A DNA stretch of 64,000 nucleotides from Pseudomonas spelaei (GTDB taxonomy: Bacteria > Pseudomonadota > Gammaproteobacteria > Pseudomonadales > Pseudomonadaceae), in NCBI RefSeq assembly GCF_009724245.1, contig NZ_WNNK01000021.1, positions 62,001-126,000 of the forward strand, in the 5' to 3' direction. The translations under genes and the position numbers were made by a program. The notes beneath the pieces were generated by a model, which ran no database searches, was not told the origin of the DNA, and was given only the letters and a program-made list of their open reading frames with translations. Within the stretch, counting starts at the first letter, position 1; each line of letters begins with the position of its first letter. This document shows, piece by piece, positions 53,047 to 62,873 of the stretch.

Positions 53047-53669
53047 GGGCGTTTGAACTGCCGGCGGAGCTCCTCGATGTGCTGCCGGCAGATGCAACCG
53101 TCCAAATGGTCGTTGACCATGCCCATCGCCTGCATCAAGGCATACATCGTGGTCGGCCCGACAAAGGTCCAGCCCCGCTTCTTCAGGGCCCTGGATAAGC
53201 GTATCGACGCCACCGAGGTAGGATTGGCCGTCCAGTAAGCCAGGTCGACCACCGCCGGACGCTCATCGGCAGCGGGTTCGAACGACCACATCCAGGCCGC
53301 CAGCGACCCGGTTTCCTCCACCAGCTCACGCGCCCGCCGCGCATTGTTGATCACCGACACGATCTTGGCCCGATTGCGCACAATGCCCGGATCCGCCATC
53401 AAGCGCTGAATATCCTCCTCGGTGTACTGCGCCACCCGGTGATAATCAAAACCCTCGAACGCCCGCCTGAAGTTCTCCCGCTTGCGCAGAATGGTGATCC
53501 ACGCCATGCCCGCCTGGAAACCTTCCAGGCAGATCTTCTCGAACAATTGAATGTCGTCGGCGACCGGCACACCCCATTCGTGATCATGGTAGTCGCGGTA
53601 TTCAGCCGCCGATGTGCGCCATGCGCAGTGGGTGACACCTTCGTGGGTTATCAGTCCTGAAATATCCAT
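53043..53669 (-). CDS. tag: DNA-3-methyladenine glycosylase I
   Basis: 208 residues. Hallmarks are C-A-W near the start (zinc ligand), YHDHEWGVP, ICLEGFQAGMAWITILRKRENFRRAF and the zinc site ending in DGCICRQH. It removes 3-methyladenine from alkylated DNA. Monocistronic. Confidence 0.95.
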   Translation of the reverse strand: MDISGLITHEGVTHCAWRTSAAEYRDYHDHEWGVPVADDIQLFEKICLEGFQAGMAWITILRKRENFRRAFEGFDYHRVAQYTEEDIQRLMADPGIVRNRAKIVSVINNARRARELVEETGSLAAWMWSFEPAADERPAVVDLAYWTANPTSVASIRLSRALKKRGWTFVGPTTMYALMQAMGMVNDHLDGCICRQHIEELRRQFKRP

Positions 53670-53902
53670 CGCTCACCTTTCTGGCCAAGCGCCAGATGAT
53701 AAGCGAAAAAACTTTGCACACCGCCAACCGCTCAAGCATCAGCCTTACCGACCAACTGGTCAGACCGGCACGCACCAAGCGTCGATTATTTACTTGAGAT
53801 TTGAAAAAAACCCTGCGTAGACTGGCCCCGCACTGGACTTACCGGTAAGACCACAACAATTAAGCCCTGGAACCACCAGGGCACCGAATAGAGATCCTTC
53901 CC

Positions 53903-55213
53903 ATGCTCAGATGGTGCTCGCGTTCGATTTTCCTGCAAGTCGTGATTGGCCTGATCCTCGGGGTTATTTGCGGCCTGGCCCTTCCCGAGTTTTCTTCGCA
54001 ACTCAAACCCCTCGGTGACGGCTTTATCAAGCTGATCAAAATGCTGATCGGCCTGATCGTGTTCTGCGTGGTGGTCAGCGGCATTTCCGGCGCGGGCGAC
54101 TTGAAAAAGGTCGGGCGCATCGGGCTTAAGTCGGTGATCTACTTTGAAGTGCTGACCACCATCGCCCTGGTGATCGGCCTGATCATGGCCTTCAGCAGCG
54201 GCATCGGCACCGGCGCCAATATCCACTTGGACCAACTGTCCTCCGCCGGCCTCAATGAACTTGCCGACCGCGGCCAGCACATCAAGGGCACCAGCCAGTT
54301 CCTGATGGAACTGATCCCCAACTCGGTAATCGGCGCCTTCGCCGAGAACAACGTGCTGCAAGTGCTGCTGTTCTCGGTGCTGTTCGGCAGTGCCTTGAAC
54401 CTGGTGGGCGAAGCGGCTTCTGGTATCTCGCGGCTGATCAATGAACTGAGCCACGTGATCTTCCGCATCATGGGCATGATCGTGCGCCTGGCGCCTATCG
54501 GCGTGTTCGGCGCCATCGCCTTCACCACCAGCCAGTACGGCCTCGACTCACTGCAACACCTGGGTAGCCTGGTAGGCCTGTTCTACCTGACCTGCTTTGT
54601 CTTCGTTGCGTTGATTCTCGGCCTGGTGATGCGCCTGTCGGGCCTGCGGATGTTGCCGTTCCTCAAGTACCTGCGCGAGGAACTACTGATCGTGCTGGGT
54701 ACCGCTTCCTCTGATGCGGTGCTGCCACAGATCATGCGTAAACTGGAACACCTCGGCATCGGCAGCTCCACCGTCGGCCTGGTGATTCCCACGGGTTACT
54801 CGTTCAACCTCGACGGTTTTTCGATCTACCTGACCCTGGCGATCGTGTTTATCGCTAACGCCACCGGTACGCCGCTGTCGATGACCGACCTGTTGACCAT
54901 CTTGCTGGTGTCGCTGATCACCTCCAAAGGCGCCCACGGCATTCCGGGCTCGGCGCTGGTGATTCTGGCGGCCACGCTTACCGCGATTCCGGCAATTCCG
55001 GTGGTGGGTTTGGTGCTGGTATTGGCGGTGGATTGGTTCATGGGGATTGGCCGGGCGCTGACCAACTTGATCGGCAACTGCGTCGCCACCGTAGCCATTG
55101 CTCGCTGGGAAAAAGACATCGATATCCAGAGGGCCAACAAGGTGCTGGATGGACAACAAGGGTACGCGTTCCAGGCGAAGAAGCCGGTGCTGCCGGCCCA
55201 TCAAGAGTTCTAA
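53903..55213 (+). CDS. dctA: DctA-like C4-dicarboxylate/H+ (Na+) symporter
   Basis: 436 residues, the DAACS/GltP fold with about eight helices and two hairpins: LIKMLIGLIVFCVVVSGI, TASSDAVLPQIMRKLEHLG (serine-rich hairpin) and IPTGYSFNLDG, HP2-type SKGAHGIPGS. Likely imports succinate, fumarate or malate. Two GntR regulators follow, one or both of which may respond to its substrate. Confidence 0.9.
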   Translation: MLRWCSRSIFLQVVIGLILGVICGLALPEFSSQLKPLGDGFIKLIKMLIGLIVFCVVVSGISGAGDLKKVGRIGLKSVIYFEVLTTIALVIGLIMAFSSGIGTGANIHLDQLSSAGLNELADRGQHIKGTSQFLMELIPNSVIGAFAENNVLQVLLFSVLFGSALNLVGEAASGISRLINELSHVIFRIMGMIVRLAPIGVFGAIAFTTSQYGLDSLQHLGSLVGLFYLTCFVFVALILGLVMRLSGLRMLPFLKYLREELLIVLGTASSDAVLPQIMRKLEHLGIGSSTVGLVIPTGYSFNLDGFSIYLTLAIVFIANATGTPLSMTDLLTILLVSLITSKGAHGIPGSALVILAATLTAIPAIPVVGLVLVLAVDWFMGIGRALTNLIGNCVATVAIARWEKDIDIQRANKVLDGQQGYAFQAKKPVLPAHQEF

Positions 55214-55221
55214 CTGAACCC

Positions 55222-55305
55222 TGTAGCCGCTCGATGGGTTGCGACGCGACCCCTGGGGCGGTCCTGCGGCCCGCATCGCAGCCTCGTGCCTCGGCAGCGG
55301 CTACA
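55222..55305. repeat. Palindromic repeat, family A copy 3 (left arm truncated)
   Basis: The right arm is complete; the left arm keeps only TGTAGCCGCT before joining GCG/CGA sequence. It separates dctA from the first GntR gene. Confidence 0.75.
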
Positions 55306-55337
55306 GGGGAATACCTGACATACAAGGAGCCACCGAC

Positions 55338-56042
55338 GTGATCACCACCTCAACCGTCGTCAATTCAGTGGTAGAAAAACTACGTGCCGCCCTGGCAAAG
55401 GGTCAGTGGCGGCGCGGCGAGATGCTGCCCGGCCAACGCGAACTGGCCGAGCAACTGGGCATCAGCCGCCCGAGCCTGCGCGAAGCCGTCATCGTCCTCG
55501 AAACCCTGGGCCTGGTGCGCTCCATGCCGGGCAAGGGTGTGGTCGTGCTCGAAGCCACGCTGAGCGATCCCCAATCTCAGGACAACAGCGTGGCCGACGC
55601 CAGCCTCGAAGACATCCTGCAACTGCGCTACACCCTGGAGCCGTTTATCGTCGGCCTGGTAGCCCAGTCCATCAGCAGCAAAGAAGTCGGCCAGTTGCGC
55701 CTGACCCTGATGGACATGCGCGAAGCCCTCGACGCCAATGACAGCGAAGCCGGGATGAACGCCTACATCGCCTTCCACGAAGAGCTGTTCGCCCTGACCT
55801 CCAACCCGATCTTCCAGAACGTGGTGCAACAGACCAGCAACGCCCTCAAACAAAGCGCCCAGGTGCTACGCAACTCCCCCGAACACCTGGCGGAACGCTT
55901 GCAGGAAAACGACGCCGTAGTACGCGCCATCCGCAACAAGAACAGCGCCCTGGCCAGCGCCGAGATGCGCCGGCATATCCTTCAGGAAGGCTTGCGCATG
56001 GGCATCGCCCTGAACATCCCGGATGACCACCTGGGCAGCTGA
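55338..56042 (+). CDS. FadR/GntR-family regulator (FCD domain), first
   Basis: 234 residues from GTG 55338 with AAGGAG seven to eight bases upstream. The wHTH is QRELAEQLGISRPSLREAV; the C-terminal FCD domain carries LRYTLEPFIVGLVAQ, Asp/His residues in AYIAFHEELFALTSNP and RRHILQEGL for metal binding. Such proteins sense dicarboxylates, lactate or sugar acids. It lies 18 bases before a second regulator. Confidence 0.9.
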   Translation: MITTSTVVNSVVEKLRAALAKGQWRRGEMLPGQRELAEQLGISRPSLREAVIVLETLGLVRSMPGKGVVVLEATLSDPQSQDNSVADASLEDILQLRYTLEPFIVGLVAQSISSKEVGQLRLTLMDMREALDANDSEAGMNAYIAFHEELFALTSNPIFQNVVQQTSNALKQSAQVLRNSPEHLAERLQENDAVVRAIRNKNSALASAEMRRHILQEGLRMGIALNIPDDHLGS

Positions 56043-56059
56043 TTTTTTGGAGACCGGCC

Positions 56060-56755
56060 ATGACCGCTCACGCTCTGCAACGCAACGCCGCCGTCACCGC
56101 CCTGCCCGCCATGCGCCTGGTGGCCGGTAAAAAACCCTCGGTGGACGATATATACCCTCGGTTGTTCGATGCCATTCTTGAACAACGGATTGCCCCGGCC
56201 AGCCGCTTTACCGAGGAAAGCCTGGGGCAGCGTTTTGGGGTCAGCCGCAGCGTGATTCGTCGGGTGCTGGCGCGGTTGTCCCATCAACAAGTGATCATCC
56301 TGCGGCCCAACCACCGCGCCCAGGTGGCGGCACCGGATGCGCAGCAAGCGCGGCAAATTCTTGAAGCACGGCGCCTCACGGAAGTGACTGTGGTGCAGTT
56401 GGCCTGCGCCCAGGCAAAACCTGCACAGGTGCGCCAGTTGCGGGAGTTGATTGCCCGGGAGCGTGAATGCATCGAGCGTGATCAACGCGGGCCGGCAATT
56501 CGCCTGTCCGGGGAGTTTCACCTGCAACTGGCCGCCATTGCCGGGAACGCGCCGCTGGCGCAGTTTCTCAACAGCCTGGTGCCGCTGACGTCGTTGATCA
56601 TTGCGCAGTATGAGGCGCAGGCCTGCACATATTGTGCGTGGCAGGAGCATATGGGGATTGTGGAGGCGGTGGAGCGAGGGGATGTGGAAAAGGCTGTCAG
56701 CTTGATGACCCAACACCTGGATCATCTGGAAGCCAAATTACTGAATCACCACTGA
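56060..56755 (+). CDS. GntR-family regulator (FCD domain), second
   Basis: 231 residues. The wHTH is ESLGQRFGVSRSVIRRVLARLSHQQ; the FCD-type C-terminus has EFHLQLAAIAGNAPL and MTQHLDHLEA. It resembles purine- or pyrimidine-catabolism GntR regulators. Co-transcribed with the regulator upstream, an uncommon tandem. The target is unknown. Confidence 0.85.
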   Translation: MTAHALQRNAAVTALPAMRLVAGKKPSVDDIYPRLFDAILEQRIAPASRFTEESLGQRFGVSRSVIRRVLARLSHQQVIILRPNHRAQVAAPDAQQARQILEARRLTEVTVVQLACAQAKPAQVRQLRELIARERECIERDQRGPAIRLSGEFHLQLAAIAGNAPLAQFLNSLVPLTSLIIAQYEAQACTYCAWQEHMGIVEAVERGDVEKAVSLMTQHLDHLEAKLLNHH

Positions 56756-56759
56756 ACCC

Positions 56760-56848
56760 TGTGGGAGCTGGCTTGCCTGCGATAGCGGTGGGTCAGCCAA
56801 TTAGCTGTTCACTGGCACACCGCTATCGCAGGCAAGCCAGCTCCCACA
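56760..56848. repeat. Family-B REP pair with perfect 31-base arms
   Basis: The arm beginning TGTGGGAGCTGGCTTGCCTG is fully mirrored at 56818-56848 around 27 spacer bases. It sits between convergent genes. Confidence 0.85.
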
Positions 56849-56884
56849 TTTGATCTTTGTCGCTGGGTAGATCGTGTTCCAACA

Positions 56885-56916
56885 AAAAGCCCCGTATCTC
56901 GCGATACGGGGCTTTT
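56885..56916. terminator. Bidirectional terminator between the GntR and gdhB genes
   Basis: A 14-bp perfect stem (AAAAGCCCCGTATC and its complement) flanked by A and T runs on both sides, 24 bases past the gdhB stop. Confidence 0.9.
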
Positions 56917-56939
56917 GTTTTAACGCTCAATCAAGGCTG

Positions 56940-59900
56940 TTACAGCACCGACTGACCGCTCAACGCCAGGTCCAACAACTCACGGTTGGCCACTGCATAC
57001 ATGGCGTAGTCCGTGCCGACCGCAGCACGAATCTCCACCATCATCGCGCGCCAGCGCTCGACCATGTCCAGGTTCTGCTCCAGCCACAGGGCCACGCGGG
57101 CTTCCATGTCTGCTGGCGCATCGGCCATTTGCAGGACCTTGATAGTGATCGCCCGTTGCTGCCAATCCACATCGTCGCGGAAGGCTTCGCGGGCCTGGGC
57201 CTGCCAGTTGTTGCCCACCGGCAGATCGCTGATCTGCTGCAGGTACCAAGGCAAGTCCAGGGCGCTGCCGACGGCGAAGTAAGCCTTCGCTACATCAGCG
57301 GCACTCTGACCCGTCACGTCAGCGGCTTCGATGATCGGCAACAGGGTGTACAGGTGAGTAGTGCCTGCAACCATGCGCGCCAACAGTTCCGGTACACCGG
57401 CTTCGACGTAAGCCTGGTAGCGGTTCTGCCAGCCCTCGCGGGTCGGGCCTTCCAGCAGTTCGTCGAGCTTGAGGCCCAACGCGGCCAGATGCGGGCCGAA
57501 GTGGGCGACGTCGCGAGCAGCATCCTGCTCGTTACGACGGCTGCGCAGGAACCAGCGCGTAGCGCGACGGCCCAGGCGCATCAGCTCGTCCATCAGCTCC
57601 AGTTGCACTTGCGCGGAGACCTGATGATCCAGGGCTTCGATCTGGCGGAACCAGTGCGGGAGATGGAAGATGTCACGCACGATCACATACGCACCGGCCA
57701 CGTTCGCCGGGCTCATGCCGGTGGACTCTTTGAGTCGTTGAACGAAGGTGATACCCATGTGGTTCACCAGATCGTTAGCGATCTGGGTGCTGACGATCTC
57801 GCGCTTCAGACGGTGGCGACGCATGGCTTCGGAAAACTTGGCCACCAGGGTCGGCGGGAACGCGGTTTCCATGTCACGGGTCAGGTAGGCGTCATCCGGC
57901 ACCAGGGATTTGAGCAGTGCCTCCTTGAGGTCGATCTTGCTGTAGGAGATCAACACCGACAGTTCCGGACGGGTCAGGCCCTTGCCGGTGGCAGCACGCT
58001 CATTGAGCTGCTCTTCCGAAGGCAGGTACTCGATGGCGCGGTCCAGCTTGCCCCGGCCTTCCAGGTCGCTCATCAGGCGCTTGTACTCGGCTGCTCGCTC
58101 GTAGGCTTTGCGGGCGGCCAGGGACAGGGCCTGGGTTTGCTTGTAGTTGTTACCCAACACCAGGCTGCCGACTTCGTCGGTCATGCTCGCCAGCAACTGG
58201 TTACGTTGCTTGTCGGTCATGTCGCCAGCCTGCACCACTTCGTTGAGCAGGATCTTGATGTTCACTTCGTGGTCGGAGCAATCCACACCACCGGCGTTGT
58301 CGATGAAGTCGGTGTTGGAGCCGCCGCCATTGAGGCCGAACTCCACACGACCCAGCTGGGTCATGCCGAGGTTACCGCCCTCGCCTACAACCTTGCAGCG
58401 CAGCTCGTTGCCGTTGACGCGCAGGGCGTCGTTGGCCTTGTCGCCCACATCGGCGTGGCTTTCAGTGCTGGCCTTGACGTAGGTACCGATACCGCCGTTC
58501 CACAACAGGTCTACCGGCGCCTTGAGCAAGGCGTTCAGCAGTTCGGTCGGGGTCAGCTTGTCGGCCTGGATGTCGAAGCGTTCTTTCATCTGCGCCGAGA
58601 TGGCAATGCTCTTCGCGCTGCGCGAGAAGATACCGCCGCCTTCGGACATGATGCTGGTGTCGTAGTCGGTCCAGGCCGAACGCGGCAGGTCGAACAGGCG
58701 TTGGCGTTCAACGAAGCTGTTGGCAGGCGTCGGGTTTGGATCGATGAAGATATGCAGGTGGTTGAAGGCTGCGACCAGTTGCAGCTTGTCGGACATCAAC
58801 AGCCCGTTACCGAACACGTCACCGGCCATGTCACCAACGCCAACCACGGTGATGCTGTCTTCCTGGACGTTGATGTCGCGCTCACGGAAGTGGCGCTGCA
58901 CACCGACCCACGCGCCCTTGGCGGTGATGCCCATTTTCTTGTGGTCGTAACCCGCCGAACCACCGGAAGCAAACGCATCACCCAGCCAGAAGCCGTAGTC
59001 GATAGCGATGCCGTTGGCGATGTCGGAGAAAGTCGCGGTGCCTTTGTCGGCGGCCACTACCAGGTACGGGTCATCGTCGTCGTGGCGCACCACGTTCAAC
59101 GGTGGCACCAGGGCGCCGTCTTTCAGGTTGTCGGTGATGTCCAACAGGCCGGAAATGAAGATGCGGTAGCAGGCGATGCCTTCGGCCGCGATCTCGTCCC
59201 GGCTGCCGCCCAACGGCAGGCGACGGGGCAGGAAACCACCCTTGGCGCCGACCGGCACGATGACCGAGTTCTTCACTTGCTGGGCTTTTACCAGGCCCAG
59301 GACTTCGGTACGGAAGTCTTCTTCACGGTCGGACCAGCGCAGGCCACCGCGAGCGACGTTACCGAAGCGCAGGTGCACGCCTTCAACCCGTGGCGAGTAG
59401 ACGAAGATTTCAAACTTCGGCACCGGCTTTGGCAATTCAGGAATCGCGTGCGGGTTGAACTTGAAGCTGAAGTACGACTTGTTCTGACCGTTGGCATCTG
59501 CCTGGTAGAAGTTGGTGCGCAAGGTGGCTTTGATCAGGTCCAGGTAGCGACGCAGGATACGGTCTTCGTTGAGCACCTGAACGTCGTCCAGGGCGGTCAG
59601 AATCGCTTGTTCCAGGCGTTGCTGCTTGTCTTCCAGATCTTCGGCGGTGAGTTTGCGCGCCAGGTAGAAGCGGGTCTTGAACAACCGGGTCAACTCGCGA
59701 GCGATGTCGGTGTGGTTGTTCAGGGTGCTGGCGATGTAACCCAGGTCGAAGCCCAGGCGAATCTGCTTCAGGTAGCGAGCGTAGGCACGCAGCAGTGCGA
59801 CGTCACGCCATGGCAGGCCGGCGGTCAGCACCAGGCGGTTGAACGCATCGTTTTCAGCATCGCCGTTGACGATGTGCACAAACGCGTCCTGCAGGGTGTC

Positions 59901-61799
59901 GTTGAGCTGCTGGATGTCGAGGTTCAGGCCTTCGGCAGCGGTGAACGCGAAGTCATGGATCCAGAACTCGCGGCCATTGGCGTGGCGCAGGCGGTACGGG
60001 AACTCACCCAGAACCCGCAGGCCGAGGTTTTCCAGGATCGGCAACACGTCGGACAGTGCCAGCGGCGTGTCAGCGTGATAAAGCTTGCAGTGCAACTCTT
60101 GCTGGCCGGTCACGTGACCCAGCGGCTGATAGAAGCTCATCACCAGCGGCTTGGCTTCGGTCAGGTTCAGCAGGTGCTGCATGTCGACCACGGCCGAGTG
60201 CGCAGCGAAGCGCTCGCGGTAGCCGGCCGGGAAGCCTTTCGGGAAGTCCGCCAGCACGTTGGTGCCGTGGGCTTCGCCGAAGCTTTCAACAACGAGGCTG
60301 GCGTAGTCGTCCTGCCAGCTGCGGCAGGCCTGCACCACTTCTTTTTCCAGCAGCAGCGGGTCGATGTCCAGGCGGTTCTTCGGGTCAACCCGCAGAATCA
60401 GCTGCACACGGGCCAGTACGGATTCGGAGAAGAACGTCCAGAATTCGCAGTCCGAGGCTTTCAGGCGATCCATCAGTACTTGCTGGATCTTCTGGCGCAC
60501 TTCGGTGGAATAGATGTCGCGCGGCACGTAGGCCAGGCAGTAGCAGAAACGACCGTACGGGTCTTTGCGCAGGAACACGCGGATCTTGTTGCGTTCCTGG
60601 ATCTGCACGATGGACATCACGGTGCTGAACAGCTCGTCCACCGGGGTCTGGAACAGGTCGTCACGCGGCAGTACTTCAACCACCTGGGCCAATTCCTTGC
60701 CCAAGTGAGCCTTGGCCTGGAAGCCCGAGCGACGTTCGATCTCCGCGACCTTGCGACGGATATACGGGATCACCCGTACGCTCTCGCCGTACACCGAAGA
60801 GGTGTAGAGGCCCATGAAGCGGCATTCCTTGATGACCTTGCCGTCGGCGTCGATCTGGCGGATCGACACGTAGTCCGGGTAGGCCGGACGGTGTACGCGG
60901 CTTGGGTGCGCAGCCTTGGCGAACGACAGTACGGTCGGTTCACGCAGGTAGTTGACGGCGTAGTCTTCGATGCGCAGGTCTTCAGCGGTGAGGCCGGCGC
61001 GCAACAGCTTGGTCAGACCGAGGAAGGAGTTGGCGTCATATTCGATATGACCGCCATCCTGCTCGTCACGTACCACGAATTCTTCATAGCCCAGGAAGGT
61101 GAAGTGGTTGCCCACCAGCCATTCCAGGAAGCTCTTGATCTCGGCTTTTTCTTCGCCGTCGATGCTGAACTGGCTGGCGTCGATACCGGCCAGCAGGTCC
61201 TGGACCTTGGCTTTCATCGGCTCGAAATCAGCCACGGCGACGCGCACTTCGCCCAACACCTGCTCAAGTTCCTTGCTCAGGACATTCAGCTCGGCGGCGT
61301 TGGCGCAACGGTCGATTTCCAGGTACATCAGCGATTCTTGCTGAATGTCCTCACCGTGGGTGCCCTTGGGCAGGATTTCCAGCAGTTCGCCCTTCTTGCC
61401 ACGGCGCACGCTGAGCACGGTGGTTTGCAGGGTATGGATGCTATAGCCACGGCGGTTCAACTCGGTGCGCACCGAATCCACCAGGAACGGCAGGTCGTGG
61501 TGCAGCACTTCGACCGCGGTGTGAGTCGATTGCCAGCCGTGACGTTCGTAATCGGGGTTGTAGACCCGCACTTGCGGTTGGTTGTGATCAAAGCGCTCAA
61601 GCAGGCTCCAGGCAGACAGGGTGCAACCGGCCAGGTCGGACAAGCGACGCTGGGTCAGTTCATCCAGGGAAATGATGCCGAAGAATTGTTCAGCGAACAG
61701 CGCCACTTGTGGCAGTGCCTGTTCACTGATGTGCTGCGCCAGTGCCGCTTGCAGTTGATGCTGGAAGTCGGCCTTGCTGGCTGCGGTGAAGAACGCCAT
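56940..61799 (-). CDS. gdhB: GdhB, large NAD-specific glutamate dehydrogenase
   Basis: 1619 residues, the length of the GDH-180 class. N-terminal ~700 residues are ACT/PAS-like regulatory segments; the catalytic core has KGGFLPRRLP (glutamate-binding lysine), GGLRWSDREED and GDMAGDVFGNG (NAD site). It deaminates glutamate to 2-oxoglutarate; the P. aeruginosa counterpart is stimulated by arginine. The gene is alone with its own terminator. Confidence 0.97.
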   Translation of the reverse strand: MAFFTAASKADFQHQLQAALAQHISEQALPQVALFAEQFFGIISLDELTQRRLSDLAGCTLSAWSLLERFDHNQPQVRVYNPDYERHGWQSTHTAVEVLHHDLPFLVDSVRTELNRRGYSIHTLQTTVLSVRRGKKGELLEILPKGTHGEDIQQESLMYLEIDRCANAAELNVLSKELEQVLGEVRVAVADFEPMKAKVQDLLAGIDASQFSIDGEEKAEIKSFLEWLVGNHFTFLGYEEFVVRDEQDGGHIEYDANSFLGLTKLLRAGLTAEDLRIEDYAVNYLREPTVLSFAKAAHPSRVHRPAYPDYVSIRQIDADGKVIKECRFMGLYTSSVYGESVRVIPYIRRKVAEIERRSGFQAKAHLGKELAQVVEVLPRDDLFQTPVDELFSTVMSIVQIQERNKIRVFLRKDPYGRFCYCLAYVPRDIYSTEVRQKIQQVLMDRLKASDCEFWTFFSESVLARVQLILRVDPKNRLDIDPLLLEKEVVQACRSWQDDYASLVVESFGEAHGTNVLADFPKGFPAGYRERFAAHSAVVDMQHLLNLTEAKPLVMSFYQPLGHVTGQQELHCKLYHADTPLALSDVLPILENLGLRVLGEFPYRLRHANGREFWIHDFAFTAAEGLNLDIQQLNDTLQDAFVHIVNGDAENDAFNRLVLTAGLPWRDVALLRAYARYLKQIRLGFDLGYIASTLNNHTDIARELTRLFKTRFYLARKLTAEDLEDKQQRLEQAILTALDDVQVLNEDRILRRYLDLIKATLRTNFYQADANGQNKSYFSFKFNPHAIPELPKPVPKFEIFVYSPRVEGVHLRFGNVARGGLRWSDREEDFRTEVLGLVKAQQVKNSVIVPVGAKGGFLPRRLPLGGSRDEIAAEGIACYRIFISGLLDITDNLKDGALVPPLNVVRHDDDDPYLVVAADKGTATFSDIANGIAIDYGFWLGDAFASGGSAGYDHKKMGITAKGAWVGVQRHFRERDINVQEDSITVVGVGDMAGDVFGNGLLMSDKLQLVAAFNHLHIFIDPNPTPANSFVERQRLFDLPRSAWTDYDTSIMSEGGGIFSRSAKSIAISAQMKERFDIQADKLTPTELLNALLKAPVDLLWNGGIGTYVKASTESHADVGDKANDALRVNGNELRCKVVGEGGNLGMTQLGRVEFGLNGGGSNTDFIDNAGGVDCSDHEVNIKILLNEVVQAGDMTDKQRNQLLASMTDEVGSLVLGNNYKQTQALSLAARKAYERAAEYKRLMSDLEGRGKLDRAIEYLPSEEQLNERAATGKGLTRPELSVLISYSKIDLKEALLKSLVPDDAYLTRDMETAFPPTLVAKFSEAMRRHRLKREIVSTQIANDLVNHMGITFVQRLKESTGMSPANVAGAYVIVRDIFHLPHWFRQIEALDHQVSAQVQLELMDELMRLGRRATRWFLRSRRNEQDAARDVAHFGPHLAALGLKLDELLEGPTREGWQNRYQAYVEAGVPELLARMVAGTTHLYTLLPIIEAADVTGQSAADVAKAYFAVGSALDLPWYLQQISDLPVGNNWQAQAREAFRDDVDWQQRAITIKVLQMADAPADMEARVALWLEQNLDMVERWRAMMVEIRAAVGTDYAMYAVANRELLDLALSGQSVL

Positions 61800-62268
61800 C
61801 TGTGGTACTCCGCTCGGGCTTGTTATTGATGGAAGCGTCGCGTGTTATCCCCTTGCGGGGAGACCGTCAGCTCTGTTCGCAGGTTGTACCATAACGAATC
61901 GGAGTGACAGGTGGGTGAAGCTGGACAAGACAACGAGGTCACATACAACTTCCATAAGATGAGCCGCTGGCCGGGCGACGGTACGACGGGCAGGTCAGAC
62001 TCCTGGCAGGCGCTCATCCGTTGCGCAGCTTAACGAGTGTAGGAAGACAGCTGCTTGCGGTGCTGCGACATATTCGGTCAACGGCACGCTGCTGGCGGGT
62101 TGCGACTTGGGCAACCGGCTGTTTACGGGTGGATTTTGGCCTTGCAAGTACCGGAAATGACCGAGATACCCAGCCAAGTCACGCCGAGCTTCTGACACAG
62201 AATGAAGCACAAAATTCGCTGCAATGGCACAATTGTCATGCCGCACCCTCCCCCAGACAGGATTTTCC
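61800..62268. other. Gene-free 469-base divergent intergenic region
   Basis: Between gdhB and the small acidic protein. I see no credible gene, RNA or repeat; only scattered short reading frames without ribosome sites. It should hold both divergent promoters. Confidence 0.5.
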
Positions 62269-62622
62269 ATGCAACTGACCACCTCCCACCTGATCGTCAA
62301 CCCCTGCGATGACGAAGAAGACAACATGGCCATGCTCTGCTGCCACGGCGACAAGGGCGAGATGTTCATGCTGACCCGGTACCCGGATGAGGAGGATGTG
62401 GAGATTACCTGGGATTATGATCCGTCGACCCTGGATGGGCTGAAGATCACCCTGAGCGCCACGAAACTGCTGGTGGAAATTGCCGCGACGGACGCGGATG
62501 CATTGGGTGGCAGTGATCATCTGGAAATCATTCACAGTACCGACGAGTCAGATTTGGCTGAAGTGCAAGAGACCTTGCAGAACATCCTCAAGGGCACCGG
62601 GACCTACATCAGCGAACTGTAA
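62269..62622 (+). CDS. Conserved small acidic protein upstream of moxR
   Basis: 117 residues from ATG 62269 with AGGA six bases upstream. Acidic, with no membrane segment or signal and no motif I recognise. Its place between gdhB and moxR matches PA3069 of P. aeruginosa. Function is unknown. Confidence 0.75.
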   Translation: MQLTTSHLIVNPCDDEEDNMAMLCCHGDKGEMFMLTRYPDEEDVEITWDYDPSTLDGLKITLSATKLLVEIAATDADALGGSDHLEIIHSTDESDLAEVQETLQNILKGTGTYISEL

Positions 62623-62640
62623 GTAGCGCCTGCAAAATCG

Positions 62641-62714
62641 CCATCGCGGGCAAGCCCGCTCCCACACTTGAGCACACCGCAGTCCAAATGTGGGAGCGGG
62701 CTTGCCCGCGATGA
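62641..62714. repeat. Family-B REP pair (GC variant)
   Basis: Inverted arms CATCGCGGGCAAGCCCGCTC (+CCACA) and complement around about 22 bases. It lies in the 251-base gap before moxR, which otherwise shows no gene. Confidence 0.8.
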
Positions 62715-62873
62715 GGCCCTCATAAGCACCGACGGCTACGGATAATTCCCACAAAATCCAAAAAATACCCCGCGCGCCGTTAGTCGCCAGCCCCCCCAAT
62801 GCATTAAAGTAAGGCCCCCAGGCTCTGGCATTTTTCACAATGCCCAGGCTCATCTTTCCAGGAACCGTCATCG

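Noticed and set aside
53810..53900. Near-match to a Crc motif before dctA (ACAACAATTA)
   Set aside because: It breaks the AANAANAA pattern at one position and is about 40 bases from the start codon.
56874..61829. A 1651-codon plus-strand open frame antisense to gdhB
   Set aside because: It is the reverse shadow of the conserved GC-rich gdhB coding sequence; composition is low-complexity His/Gln/Val-rich, with no ribosome site or domain.
61774..62369. Short frames in the gdhB upstream gap
   Set aside because: Both strands have only short frames without ribosome sites; treated as a promoter region.
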